64,000 bases of DNA from Panax quinquefolius. Lineage: Eukaryota; Streptophyta; Magnoliopsida; Apiales; Araliaceae. Shown here in pieces: positions 1 through 11,875 of this stretch. A program made the position numbers and the translations under genes. Location: assembly GCA_020205615.1 (NCBI GenBank), contig CM035170.1, forward strand, positions 11,090,980 through 11,154,979. Direction: 5' to 3'. Each line of letters opens with the position of its first letter. Position 1 is the first letter of the stretch. The notes beneath the pieces were generated by a model that saw nothing but the letters and a program-made list of their open reading frames with translations, was not told the origin of the DNA and made no database searches.

Positions 1-533
1 ATCTCTTCGCCTTACGCCGTCTCTCAGGTCTTGACTGATATGGCGCAAAACCTCGCCAATTCATTGAATTTTGCATACTCGAGATACCATCATCGTTCCT
101 CTCTTTAATTCCGTAAAACGCACTTCTAACGACTCTTCAACTCTCCGAAAAATAGGTCTCAAGAACAACTCCTTGAACCTATCCCAGTCATCACTCCCGC
201 CCTTCACGAGTTTTATTGGCCTGCCACCAATAACTAGCTTCTGCTTTCAACATGAATGTTGCAAAAGCAGTCTTCCAGTCATCCCCTACCCTAGCGACAT
301 CGAATACTTTTTCTATCTCCATAGGTTTGTGCTTCGACTGGATTCATGGACCCACGAAATTCATGTGGTCCAACCGCCTTGAAATCCTTAAACGTTGTAC
401 CATGGTTTTGTGGTTGATTCTGCAACGCTCCTGTCAGTAGTGTCACTAGTTGTTGAACGGGGTTACCATCAACATTGTCGTTATTGGTTCCTTCAGTGGT
501 TCTCTGTCGTGGTGGTTGACGTCTGGGAGGCAT
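1..533 (-). pseudogene. Ty3/gypsy gag, N-terminal part (element X, runs off left edge)
   Basis: On the minus strand an ATG at 533 opens a frame beginning MPPRRQPPRQRTTEG, followed by VQQLVTLLTGAL and then FKAVGPHEFRGSMNPVEAQT. This is the usual start of a plant Ty3/gypsy Gag: a basic N terminus, then the FxxxxPxxFxGxxxPxxAxxW-type entry into the capsid domain. The frame breaks near 291, where the expected WMKEIEK-like stretch is replaced by YGDRKSIRCR, so this copy carries a frameshift. Remaining capsid coding continues in other frames to the window edge. Gag would package the element RNA in cytoplasmic particles. It lies downstream of a primer-binding site and LTR on the same strand. Confidence 0.75.
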
Positions 534-818
534 TTTCTGTTAAAATACATTCATTAGATTATTATTCAACTCTTTTAAGAAATTTCTACTTAACTTACCT
601 CCAAAAGAAATAACCACATAACACATAACACTTTGAATAAAGTAACAACTTTTATTTATTCATAACCTTTTTGAAAACATAAAACAATAGCATCACTGCT
701 ATTTACATTACTTTCCTGAACTACAAAAGTTTCAGGACAACATCATAGTCATATCCCATAGGTTGCATAACACTTGGGATTTACAATTTATTTAACCTTT
801 CATTCATCGTATAAACAA

Positions 819-1581
819 CTACGATGTTCTATTAAGATACTTCTTAGCCCTATCACGCTCTTCCTCCATGACCCAAACATTGTTCTCGCGATCTAATACG
901 TATGATGGCAAAGTCTCGAATCGAATCGGATATCCCATGACCCGATCTTGAGCTCGATTAATTGCGGTGTTAAATACTTTATCCATCTCTTCCATCTTCA
1001 TCCTCTTTGCTTGCGTTCTCTCTCTTCGCTTCGCTAATCTGTTCGTTGAAAAGCTTCCTCGTAGGCATCTTCACTTCTTGCCTCTTAGTAGCTTCTTCTT
1101 CTCACTTGTTCTTCGCCCAAATACCACCTCGATCAATTGTTCTTTTTCTCTTTTCAACCATACTAGTTTCTCCTCGACATTTGTCACCGTTCTTCTTCAC
1201 GATCCTCGATCTCGCCGTCTTTTTTGTGTCATCATAGCTTTGTTGTTCACCACTATCTCCTCGCAACTCCTCAACTCAGTATCCTCAAGTTCCACGTTAC
1301 GGTCGTAGACTTCATCGTATATACGAAAGCACCATCGAGGTTAGTGGAGTCTCCTCCTCCTCGCCTCGCTCATCCTCATCCTCATCCTCCCGTGGAAACT
1401 TAATGGGATCCTCCTCATCCGTTTCCACGTCATCATCCTCATCTTCAACTACTGTGACCAACGGGGCTGACTCCCGTGGCAGTAGTTGTTCCCAAACTAC
1501 CTGAATGTCGCGAGGCTCCTCCTCTATAGGCATTTGAGGTCCCTCCTCCCTAGCCTGACTGGATTCTCCGACATTAGTCAT
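819..1581 (-). pseudogene. Acidic leader reading frame upstream of gag in element X
   Basis: Between the primer site of element X and its gag, the minus strand holds a broken frame starting MTNVGESSQAREEGPQ at 1581. The first 90 residues are very acidic, with runs such as EDEDDDVETDEEDP. After a frame change near 1310 it becomes charged and basic, and it ends in MEEERDRAKKYLNRTS near 837. I recognise no domain. Length if repaired would be roughly 245 codons. It may be an extra upstream ORF or an N-terminal extension of Gag. Its position in the leader and same-strand orientation are clear; its function is unknown. Confidence 0.4.
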
Positions 1582-1770
1582 CCTGACAACAAAGTTTTAA
1601 AGTTTTAATTATTAATCATTACTACTCGACACTCACGAGTACATAAACTATAAACACATAAGCACATAAGTGTTTTATTACTTCTTCCTTAAAACTCGAT
1701 AAGAGTTATCTCCACTATCTTTTCAAAGGTTACTTCCTAAGGCTTTTCCCCCACCTAAGGTTCATAACCT

Positions 1771-1788
1771 AAAGCTTTGATACCAACT
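1771..1788 (-). other. Primer-binding site (tRNA-Met type) of element X
   Basis: The minus strand reads TTGGTATCAAAGCTTT just inside the LTR, close to the complement of initiator tRNA-Met (TGGTATCAGAGC). It fixes the adjoining repeat as the 5' LTR of a minus-strand element. Confidence 0.75.
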
Positions 1789-1790
1789 TG

Positions 1791-4700
1791 TGACACCCCC
1801 AAATCCTGGTACTTCATTTCCTCAAGATTTGGTGTTCACTTAATCAAAACATTCATTTCTAACTACCCAATCATAATAAAATTGAATAATAAAAACCTGC
1901 CCATACAGGATTAAACTTAAATAAAAAAAGATCTCCCAGGTTATCTAACCTTTAGTTACAAACATTCAAATGCGGAAATTAAATAAACTTCATTACAATC
2001 TTTAAACCAAAGTCTGATAATAAAATATCAAAACTATTACAAGTCTTCATCATTTGGTCATCTTTCCTTTTCCTTTTCTAGGTGGTGCTAGTAAGTCACC
2101 CTTTTTCAACTTTAGTCATAAATAAGAAATTTTATAGCAAGAGTGAGCAAACAAGGCCCACTTGAAATAACAACAAGTAATTCTTTAAACTTTTACATCA
2201 ATTGCCAATACTAGGCTCAATAGAACTCAAACAATGTGTTCTATTAACTTTCTAAAATTATAACATTCATCGAGGGTCTAATGACCATGAATCATGTCCA
2301 CAGCTTATAAGTAATCTTTCAACTTTAACTTTAATAAATATAAGACTATAAGGACTCCACGTTTTTAGGGGGATCAACCCTTCGTACAATGTATTGTGCA
2401 CAACCATTTCAACGCTAAGCGTAAACCTCTAATAAAAGAGTTGTTCATCTCAAAGATTTAGAATACAAGTCCGCACCAAAGTAAGTTTGGTTTGGATACA
2501 TTACAGGGTAATTTAGAATTCAACGGTCATCAACTAAGGATTAGTTGAATACAAAAGAAATAACTGTATGCTATGGAATAATCATAACTGAATCGATATT
2601 TGTAAATTAATATCATGCTTTAGGAATAATCTAATAGCATAAACATTGAATAATCATAACATAATTTGCTTTGAACAATATTAAGTCAAAGTTATTGATA
2701 ATTGGATACCAAGCATGCATAATGAATAGTAATTTGAACGATAAAGTTGTTCAACACTAGAATATTAAAATATAGCGATTTGCATGCTAAATAACAAGTT
2801 ACATATAAAAGAAACTTGCTCAATACTAAATATACGATTTAGAATACTTGCATCCCTATGAACAATTAGATACAAGAGCTTTCTCAATAATAAACCATCT
2901 AGCTCTACGAAAAGTGTAGAGTTAGCCACTTGTATAATTGAATTTGAATTAAAAACAATAATGTACTCAACGAAATTGAACTTGCACAATGAAGTTTTAG
3001 AGTTAGAAAACTTGCATAAAATAACTCAATGAAAGTATGGAGTTAGAAAACTTGCTCAAAAGAGTTTAAATATTCGCATAATTATAAAAGTAGAGTTAGA
3101 GAACTTGCCTTTAGCAGCACAAGCTAACCCTTACCACTTGAATCTCAATACCCTATATATATATCATCATGATATAATTAGTCATTACCAACATTTTATA
3201 TCTATATAAACAAATATATACATCATGTAGGTTAAATTACCAATTCACATAATCAAACTATGTTAATACTAGTTAACCCTTGATAACATGCTCATTCATA
3301 GTTTAATACTACTGAAATCATCATTTAACATTCCTATTATTAACACATAACATTTATTTTCAAACTTTGTGTAATAAACTAAAACTGTCGAAACATTCTT
3401 TAACTTTCGACTGCGCGCCACAACTTTACATTGTGGTTGGTTTATGACTGTTGTGAAGGCGAAATGAAGTCACAGCCAACGATTGGCACGTTAAGGTAAT
3501 GGCATGGCGGCATAATTGCAAAAAGAAAAAAACTTACTATCATTATTGGCAAGCAATGCAATACCAAAGTCCGAAATTCGCGACCAAGCTCTAAGAACAA
3601 CATGAACAAAAAGCCAAATCGCCTACAAGCTCTAATCTAACAAACTAATTAACATGTAATATATACAGAGACTTCATGTAAACATATTGTAAAGACTCCT
3701 AACATGATTCTACCCATAAAATAACATAAACATCAAATTTACAACACCCAATTTCATTGTTTTTTTTTAAAAAACTCCATTTTTGACATTTTTTATGAAA
3801 ATCAACATCGTGATTTTTGTTTTTCAATCAAAACAAGAAATTCAAAATACCATAGTTATGATTATACATACTCTATCAAATTCAATAGTCAATTTATCAA
3901 TTTAACAACTAATTAAACCTTAATTTTTACTTTAAACTAAGCCATATTCATATATATTTTTTCATGAACTCACTGTGATATATTTTTTCTTCACAATTTA
4001 CATACATACATAAAGTAATTGATTATAATCATACATAACCTATGAAAAAAGTTTTACAACAACAATCATCATCTAAAGCTATATACACAAGAAATTCATC
4101 ATCCATAATTATTTACAAAGAACTTTTTGGAGAAGAAAACTAAACTTTAAAAATAAATTACAAGGATTAATATCCTACCTTTGATTAAGAAGATGATACT
4201 CTAGAGTTAGAAGAAAATGGTGGCTAGCTATGATTACAATCTTTTTTTCCCAATTCTTTTCTCAATTTCTCTAGACTTCTCTCAAATTTTTTTCTCAGAT
4301 TCTTCTTCTTCTTCTTCTTTTCTTCAATCGAGCCTTCTTCCTAACTCTAGTCTAACTAACGAGAAAAAACTATAACGATATAATAATAATATATATTAAT
4401 TATATAATATAAATATAGATATAACTTATATCGCTTATATAAGTTTTGAAAATCAAAAGCCATAAGGCTTGTTTGGCTAACATAATAAAAATAACCCATT
4501 AACTTATATACCTTGTTTGGTAAAGCTAATTAAAATAAATCAATTAATCCTTATACCTTGTTTGATAAAACACTATTAGATTAAAGACTTAATATGCATT
4601 AAGACTTGTTTGGCCAAAAACTAAATTAAACTCCTTTAATTTATTTTAATAACTCCTTTATAGCAAGGTTATTTGACACACTTCTACTAAATTAAATAAT

Positions 4701-5075
4701 CAATTTAATCAATTCAAATACTAATCTATTAAATTACTTTAACACATAAATCATTCCCACATAATTATAATTTTCTTTATAATTATAAATTTATTTAACC
4801 AACTAACACCTTATTTTAATTACAAATTCTAATTAAAATATTATAATTCATTTAATCATTATTAGCTCTCTCTAACTTAATTATTAAATTAAATTAGTAT
4901 ATAATCTCATAACAATTAATTTTCTTAGCTCCTTAATTATTTATTCAACAAATAATTAACTAAACCACATCAACTCAAATTGAACAATTATTTATTCAAT
5001 AATAAACATATCCATTAAATACTTATATAAATCAATAAATATTTAATATTATAATTTAAAATTGGTCCTTCATCA
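1791..5075 (-). mobile_element. 5' LTR of element X (Ty3/gypsy), about 3.3 kb
   Basis: On the plus strand the block runs from TGACACCCCC (1791) to CCTTCATCA (5075), so on the minus strand it starts TGATGAAGG and ends GGGGGTGTCA. The right boundary is set because integrase-coding sequence resumes immediately after it; the left boundary is set by the primer site. The LTR is AT-rich with no gene. An AT-rich stretch around 4370-4440 could hold the promoter. The ends differ from the family that fills the rest of the window, so X is a separate family. The matching 3' LTR lies outside the window. Confidence 0.75.
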
Positions 5076-5577
5076 TTGACCAACTTCATCCCAAAGACAA
5101 AGGAGTTCGCACTTTCTCGCCGTACAATGCCTCGTAAGGTGGCATCTTTGATGCTCAAGCGTGGTAATCTGTTGTTATAAGCAAATTCCACCAACGGTAA
5201 ATGTTCTTCTCAGCTTCCTTTAAAGTCCATGATGCATGTTCTCAACATATCTTCCAATGTCTGGATTGTTCGTTCGCTTTGGCCATCTGTTTGCGGATAA
5301 TAAGCCGTACTCATTCGCAACTGTGTTCCCATACATTCTTGTAGTCTCTTCCATAAATTAGACATGAATCGCGGATCATTATCGGACACAATTGATACTG
5401 GAACTCCGTGCCTCAAAACGATTTCTTTAATGTACAATCTTGTCAACTGATCAAGATTGAATCTAATCTTTATTGGTAGAAAGTTCGCTGATTTCGTCAG
5501 CCTGTCCACTATCACCCAAATCGCATCGCATCCTCTTTGAGTAGTTGGAAGACCCACCACAAAATCCATCGTGACGT
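5076..5577 (-). pseudogene. Ty3/gypsy integrase core fragment
   Basis: The minus-strand frame begins [20 protein letters not shown] and contains [21 protein letters not shown] and [20 protein letters not shown]. These are hallmark stretches of the retroviral-type integrase catalytic core: first Asp in the MDF region, second Asp in the SDxDPRF motif, Glu in the GQSERT region. Coding continues past a stop to a WDEVG-like motif at about 5080, where LTR X begins, so element X inserted into this gene. Its other end abuts an LTR scrap at 5577. The rest of the host element is not in the window. Integrase would have joined element cDNA to chromosomal DNA in the nucleus. Confidence 0.8.
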
Positions 5578-5669
5578 ATTATATAACATTATATCAAATT
5601 CATTCCATAATATTCAAAAATGATATTTATAGAAAATTCATCTTTATTTATAAAAGTTGGGGTCTTACA
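5577..5669 (-). repeat. Truncated 3' LTR scrap of element A
   Basis: About 93 bp ending on the plus strand in GTTGGGGTCTTACA, nearly identical to the terminal stretch of every dominant-family LTR here (for example 51500-51591). On the minus strand this is the first 93 bp of the 3' LTR. The remainder was lost where it joins the integrase fragment. Confidence 0.75.
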
Positions 5670-6200
5670 AATAAACTCTACCTCTTTCATATGACGAATA
5701 CTTTTAGGTAATTACTTGTCATTGAACAATTTCTGAAACGTTTCCAAAGACATATTGAGTGCGGCTGGCTGGGAACGCTTCACAGACTTCCACCAATAGT
5801 CTGCCTCACCATGAAATATAAAGGTGGCGAATGGAACCTTATATTCCTCCGTGCATCCAAGATATCAAGTATCTTGGTAATTTATTTAACCCACGTTTCC
5901 TCCTTTATCGGATCCGGCTTTCCCACAAATTTTGGTGGTCCCAACTCTTTGAACTGCTTGGCTGTGATAAGCCGTACGTTGCTATCATTTCCACCTGTAT
6001 TTTATACACGAGTCTCCCTCGTCTGATTTTTTCATGAACTGTAAAAAGCTTTTAAACATTCCATCATTCGTCGTTTGTTCGGTAGTGTTATTTACAGGAG
6101 GAATATTGCCTTCCTGTTGCACATTCCCCTTGTTGGTGATTAAAGGTGTCTCCACGGTCTCATTGACTCCATTGTTAACATTTTCAGCTGTCATTCTCAA
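5670..6200 (-). pseudogene. gag remnant of element A
   Basis: The minus-strand ATG at 6200 gives MRMTAENVNNGVNETVET, then the MFKSFLQFMKK stretch, matching the gag start of elements P and DE (MASENVE..., FRSFLEFM). A frameshift near 5985 separates it from capsid coding, readable to about 5690 (counterparts of the FGGPNSLNCL/AVISRT-region antisense). The gene then joins the 3' LTR scrap directly, so everything from mid-gag to the polypurine tract is deleted. Non-functional. Confidence 0.7.
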
Positions 6201-6365
6201 ATACTACCATAAAACAAGGGTTAATTAAAGAAATTAACATGCCACATAATATCCCTATATTATGACCGACCAAACAAATAAACTTAGGTAGGACACACTA
6301 GCGAAGGATTTAACTCGTCTCTCCCCTCCTAGTTCTATTCCCCAATCTCCGTCAGAGACCATATC

Positions 6366-6384
6366 CCTAAGCTCTGATACCAAC
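6366..6384 (-). other. Primer-binding site of element A
   Basis: The minus strand reads GTTGGTATCAGAGCTTAGG immediately inside the 5' LTR. The first twelve bases of the TGGTATCAGAGC core match the initiator tRNA-Met complement exactly, the best-preserved primer site in the window. Confidence 0.85.
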
Positions 6385-8937
6385 TGTAACTCCCCCAAAA
6401 TAGGTATACATCACACATTCTGAGTCGCCAAATACATTGTACAGAAAACAACTACAACATCATTATTACAATTGTCTTGCAAAATACGACAACACATATA
6501 TTGTGAGTTTAAATACAAATATTATCTTCTAGACAGTATTCAAACTCAAATAAGTCCTCATTACAATTATTGAACACTATTTTACAAAATAGTGAGGACT
6601 TCTAAAACAACTTTCTAGAATCATCATTCTATACCCCGACTAGTTCTCGTTATATTCTCGCCTCCTGAGAAGAAAAATGGAACAAAAAGGAAAAGGGTGA
6701 GCTCAACTAGCCCAGTAAAGAATATTATGACTAAGATATGAACAACAAATTATCGTTAGCCTTCAACAAATCAGATAAAATATAATGGATAAACAGTTTT
6801 AGATCAATATTCGCAACGGAAATAACAATTCATTAGAAGAGTTTAGTAGATAATGAAATCTACTATAATCTATGAATTTAAAAGTCCATCATCATTATTT
6901 TATCCCTGTAACATCAGTCAATATACATCTTGAATCAAATATTCATCTTTGCACTACGGGCCAAAGATATTCATTTGTATCACCAGTTGGTCATGTTCAT
7001 CTCAACACCTGTTCATCTTTGCACTACACGCCAAAGATATTCATCAGGTAATCATTCATCTTTGCACTACAGGCCCAAAATATTCAGTTGTATCACCATT
7101 TAGGACTGAGGATGATGAAAACTATCTTTAAAAAAATGAATCCAGTGAGATAAAATGACAAAGATTAAGGATTCGTACTTTAGATAATCCAAGTTTAAAA
7201 ATACTCCATAATAAACCATAGTGGAGTAAAATTCAAGAATGAAGATCAAAACATAGATACATTCAAAGATAATAACCATAATAGACATCTTGGACAAAGA
7301 AGAGAAAATTTTATTTTTTTGTAAATAGTGTCGTATTTGTGAACACTGTCGTATACGTGAATAGTAACCCCAACACGAAGGGGTAGAAATTTCACAAGGA
7401 AAATCATACTTCGTGAATAGTACTCGTTAATAGTACCGTATTCATGAATAGTGCCGTATACGTGAATAGTGTCGTATACGTGAATAGTAACCTTGACATG
7501 AAAAGGTAAAAAATTCACAATAAAATTCATACCAATATTTCAGCATAATGATATTGAACGAAATAACATCATTTCCGAAAAAATTAACATCCCTTACCTC
7601 AAAAGAATAGTACTTCTGCCTAAAATATCGGATATAACGCTGAAGCAAACTTGCAATGAATAGAAACTCTCAAAGTATCTAAATACTCACAAAATACGCT
7701 CGATAATATAAAGAGAGAAAACTTATGATTCTGGTGTGATTTTCAATTCTAACTAAGCACCATATTTAAAGGAAAATGCTTAGAACGCCAGAGCAGACTA
7801 ACCTGTTACCTGATAGCTTTACCTGCTACTATTCACGCACACCACTTTTGAAATAAAATTTCAACACATTTCTCACCAACCAAAAGTGGGGCCCACCCAT
7901 TCTAGAAAATTTCCAAAATGTTTTAAATTTAAAAAATAATTAGCAACTTCAATAATTCATAATAAATATCATTTTTTATCAAAAAATTATGAATTTTATG
8001 ACCATTCCATAGAAAATTTAATTCTCTACAACTTTGTAGAAGAAAGTTTTTCCAAATTCCAAATAGAAAATGCCCAAAATTCACATACGAACGATTTTTA
8101 ATACCTCCATTCCAACAAAATATTGATAAAATACCTCAGCTTTAATTCCTTCATTTATATCCACATAAAAATAAATATTTTCTTATTATATAAATTAATA
8201 ATTAATTATTCGCAAATAATATTACAGAATCATAATTATGACAACCATGTCGTTCCCAGGAAAGAGGGGGCTTTCCAATAAGAATTTCTCCTTACTGGCG
8301 CGCAATTAAGTGACCAAACCCCTTTCCTAGACAGAAGTTCCTTAGACATTGTCAATAATGATATCTAATAATATTATTCAAATAATATGAATTATTGATC
8401 TGATAATGGGAAATACTGTCCAGTGACAACTATTGAAACAACAATAATATAAAATATCAACGTAGCAGTTATTTAATCAATAAAATAAAATATTGAAAAG
8501 TAATTACTATAACAATTATTGAGTAATGTCTTCTTATGTAAGAATCAATAATTTAAAATATTTTGCAATACCGTGTGCTACTGTGCAACCACATGTATTG
8601 CTGTATTTTAACCAACGGGTATTCTAACAGTGTTAACGGTAACAATTACGACGTTATTTATAAAAGCTCCAACTTGTCGTTTTCTTCATCCGATCTTTTT
8701 CTCGTTATGGGGCCCACAAATGTCTGCGTCGTCGTATGAATATTTCCCGATAACAAGAATATTCATTGAAAAAACGAATATTTTTCGACAACAATGAATA
8801 TTTTATAACCACTTACTTATTTTACAAAATTTGCAAATTTCACCCATAACCAAAGCATTATATCAAATTAACACCTTATTATTCATAATAATAATTAGAG
8901 GAAATTCAATTTTATTAATAAAAATTGGGGTCTTACA
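6385..8937 (-). mobile_element. 5' LTR of element A (dominant gypsy family), 2.55 kb
   Basis: Runs on the plus strand from TGTAACTCCCCCAAAATAGG to AATTGGGGTCTTACA. Internal landmarks shared with the other LTRs are the GTGAGCTCAACTAGCCCAGT block (about 6697), repeated CATCTTTGCACTACGGGCC-type units (6940-7080), repeated GTGAATAGT units (7320-7490), a TTTAAATATGG TATA-like box on the minus strand near 7768, and the AGGAAAGAGGGGGCTTTCC block (8259). The element inserted into a copia gene at 8938; the 5 bp beyond the LTR are GATCT, but the partner duplication was lost with the deleted end. Confidence 0.85.
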
Positions 8938-10182
8938 GATCTGATGGGGTGATAGTGGCTGGAATAATAAACATAGAATTGTGTGACATAGTGGTTGCAA
9001 TGATGAGTCCTTTCTCTAAATGAAATACTTTGCACTGGTTGTGTTGAATTGTGATAGGTAATCCATTCTCCTTTAATTGGCCGATACTTAAAAGATTATT
9101 TTTCAAATTAGGTACATAAAATACCTATGTGGCAATGTGTGCTAGGTTGTTAACTTGCATGTTTATTTTTCATTTCCCAATTATTTGAAGACTTGAATTG
9201 TTGCCAAGTTTAACAGATTTGCGGAAGGTCTCATCAAGGTGCAAAAATAACTCTTTCCTTCTACACATGTGATTGCTGCAACCAGAGTCCAGGAACCAGA
9301 TAATTTCCTCATCAGATCGATCATTATTAACGTAGGCCATGATTAGAAGCTCTTCCGTCTCTATAAAATGAGCTTTGAAATCCTTTTGTAGTTGAGCTCC
9401 TTGTGTTTCTTTGGACACTCATTCTGAAAGTGACCAAAATCATGACAATAATAGCATTCAATAAGAGCTTTGTTCATACCTTGTCTACTACGTCCACGTG
9501 CGGCACCACGACCACGTCCAAGACTACCAGAATGTTCCCTACGAATAATTTTCAATGTTTATTCTTCAATGACATGACTAGACATTCATTGTTCATGTAC
9601 CTGGAGGCTACTTTTCAATTCGTCAATACTCATATGATCCAAATCCTTGGATTCCTCAATTGAGTAGACCACGTAGTCAAATTTAGATGACATAGAGCGC
9701 AAAATCTTTTCATTCACAGTAACGTCGATTATCTTTTCACCAAGACTGCGCATTTTGTTAATAATTGTGAGAGTACGAACAAAAAAGTCATTGACAGATT
9801 CACCTTCTTTCATGTGAAGAACTTCAAAATCTTTGCGAAGAGCCTGAAGTTCTGCACACTTGACTCGGGTATTCCCTTGATACTTTTGCTTCAACGAGTC
9901 CCAAATTCCCTTGGCAGTGTCCTTGGTCAAGATGATTTCTAGGATGGTGCGATCAATGGCCTGGATTAAGTAGTTTTTGGCTTTTAAATCCTTCAATTTT
10001 TTGTCAGCAAGCACCTTCCATTCCGCATCTGTGAGGGCTGCATCCTCTTCGGACACTCTATTTTCAACGATGTGCCAATATTCCTTGGAGCGAAGGAAAT
10101 TTTTCATGAGTATGCTCCAATGCTCATAATGCTCATCGAGCCAGGGAATAGCCAACTGCACAAAGTTATTCTCTGAAGACAT
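8938..10182 (-). pseudogene. Ty1/copia gag-pol, 5' portion
   Basis: The minus-strand ATG at 10182 opens a 198-codon Gag frame starting MSSENNFVQLAIPWLDEHYE, with the UBN2-type features GIWDSLKQKYQGN and LRKDFEVLHMKEGESV. After stops and frame changes come the RGRGAARGRSRQG basic stretch, a CCHC zinc knuckle CYYCHDFGHFQNEC (about 9440), the aspartic-protease active site WFLDSGCSNHMC (about 9290), and then a YVPNLKNNLLSIGQL-like stretch at 9070-9130, typical of copia between protease and integrase. It is cut at 8938 by the 5' LTR of element A, so integrase and reverse transcriptase are absent. At least two in-frame stops make it non-functional. Confidence 0.85.
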
Positions 10183-10186
10183 GATT

Positions 10187-10200
10187 GAGCTTTGATACCA
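10187..10200 (-). other. Primer-binding site of the copia element
   Basis: The minus strand reads TGGTATCAAAGCTC between the LTR end and the gag ATG, the usual tRNA-Met site of plant copia elements. Confidence 0.7.
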
Positions 10201-10202
10201 GA

Positions 10203-10446
10203 TGTTAATATTGGTAATACAAAGTTGTCAAACTGAGAGGAAAAACTCAATAATATTATTGCATATAGATTGGGCTATTTATAGCCTTACAGTTACAGAA
10301 ACTAGAGATAATAAAGGCAATGCATTCAAACTCCCTAAACAATAGAGATCATGTTAAAGAACAAGTCAACTTCCTAAACAATAGAAACTTATTAACAGAA
10401 TTCAAAGACTAAGTCTACTTCTAAAACCACTGCAACAAAGTAAACA
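10203..10446 (-). mobile_element. Probable copia 5' LTR, about 244 bp
   Basis: The inner end is clear: plus strand TGTTAATATTGG next to the primer site. The outer end is my best guess, GTAAACA at 10446, which gives TGTTTA...TTAACA termini on the minus strand. A minus-strand TATA box CTATAAATAG lies at 10275-10284. The 3' LTR is not in the window, so the outer boundary is unconfirmed. Confidence 0.45.
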
Positions 10447-10925
10447 CCATCATTTTACCACCATTTTATATTTGATATCCCCATAAACATTCACATGACA
10501 AACTTTATAGATTAATTCAAAGCATATTTTGCATATAAATCAACAAAAGTAAAATAAATAAAAAAGAGTATACATTTTCCTAGATAAAGAAAGAGGACAA
10601 TAGATTTCATGGTTATCATACCTTGTAATTGCGAACCAAGAGTAAAGAAGAAGAAGGCAAAGGGGGGCCAGAGGTTCAATCGTAGGAGAAGTGACCCGAA
10701 GGTGTCGAGTAGCAGAGAGGCGGACCCAGAAAACTATGATGATGGGGTGATCGAACTGTAATCTCCACTGGGATGGTGATGGGCCGAATTTTTAGAATCG
10801 ATTAGGCGAAATGGGATTATCAATTGAGCAAATGGGCGACTGTGATTGAAGAATTGAGAGGGGAAAAAAATGAAAATCAGAAAGGAGGGGCAAAAAATAA
10901 GTGTCGTTGCCGTAAAAAATAAGGG
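10447..10925. other. Unassigned sequence between copia LTR and CACTA terminus
   Basis: No gene is supported. The segment is AT-rich to about 10600, then more GC-balanced with purine-rich stretches around 10640-10760. It may be the interior of the CACTA element whose terminus follows, but no transposase motif is visible. Confidence 0.3.
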
Positions 10926-11266
10926 TTTTTAATAAAAGACTCATTCTCAATGGCAAAGCCGTCAATATTAGTCCCGTCGAGTTTGACTCACTAGCGACGG
11001 TGCGCCTGTCGCCTTTAACAATATGTCCCGTCGACAGTAAATTTTCCCTCCACCGCAAAAAATGGCGCCAAATCCTACCCATTACTGACGGAACTTAAAT
11101 CATTCTCAACGGCCATCCGTTGACCACCAATCTGGAAAAAGAGGGAAACGGGCATTATCGTCGGGTTCCATTGGCGACGACAACCCAATCGTGAATGAGG
11201 TCATTAGCGACGGGATTTAAGTCGTCGATAATAACGTCGTCGGCAATTACCCATTTTTTTGTAGTG
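10926..11266. mobile_element. CACTA (En/Spm)-type transposon terminus
   Basis: The block ends on the plus strand in CCCATTTTTTTGTAGTG, that is, CACTACAAAAAAATGGG read inward from 11266, the diagnostic CACTA terminus. The preceding 300 bp carry many short direct and inverted copies of CGACGGG/CCGTCG/GTCGTCG, as expected of CACTA subterminal transposase-binding repeats. I could not find the opposite end, so the element's size and left edge are unknown. Confidence 0.65.
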
Positions 11267-11875
11267 AACACGTAATATATTATGATTGTCAAAGTCATCA
11301 CAAAAAAACACATGACTTTATGGATTAAAGGTAAGAACATGTATCTCTTTTTACCTACAATTTATTTCACTATATTAACTGTATCAAATTGTATTTGTAG
11401 GATTTGAACCTTCCCTAATTTACAAACTAATTAAATAGCAAGTATTACCACTATACCAAAACCATATCATGATTATAATTTGAAACAAAATATAAAAGGA
11501 AATAAATGTGAGTTGACTTACTAAACAAAATTAGTCCCACATAAGATTTGGTGATTCAATTGGTAGTCACAAATACTCTATAATGATGGTCAAATTAGTA
11601 ATCACTGAGAGTCATCATATATTTTATTGTTTTGTGATGGCTTGAAAATTCCATCAGAAAATACCTTTTTTGTAATTGCAAATAAAAGTCATCAAAAAAA
11701 TCTATGATTTTTTATGATTGTTATGACCATCATAAAATATTGTTTTGATTATTTTTTTCATTAAAATATTGGTGATAGTTGAAATGTAATCACAAAAAGG
11801 GTTTATCCTTAAGTGATGGCTTAGTGCGTCACAAAACAAAAATTTATTTTGCATGAAAAATTTGGTGATTGTCAT
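11267..11875. repeat. Degenerate repeat with TGTGATGGC/AGTCATCA motifs (left part)
   Basis: AT-rich non-coding DNA with scattered variants of GTGATGG, AGTCATCA and GTGATTGTCAT in both orientations. It resembles the subterminal region of a second, older class II element. The same texture resumes at 12412-12468 and 20799-20919, showing that the MITE and element P were inserted into it. No ends identified. Confidence 0.4.

Noticed and set aside
1007..1308. Plus-strand frames rich in Leu/Phe/Ser that look like signal or membrane segments
   Set aside because: Antisense of the charged leader frame of element X; no supporting context.
7246..7648. Frames with repeated Tyr-Asp-Thr-Ile-His units
   Set aside because: They arise from the tandem GTGAATAGT units of the LTR.
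10792..11082. 96-codon minus-strand frame near the CACTA terminus
   Set aside because: Overlaps subterminal repeats, has no recognisable motif, and the surrounding sequence gives no promoter or splice support.
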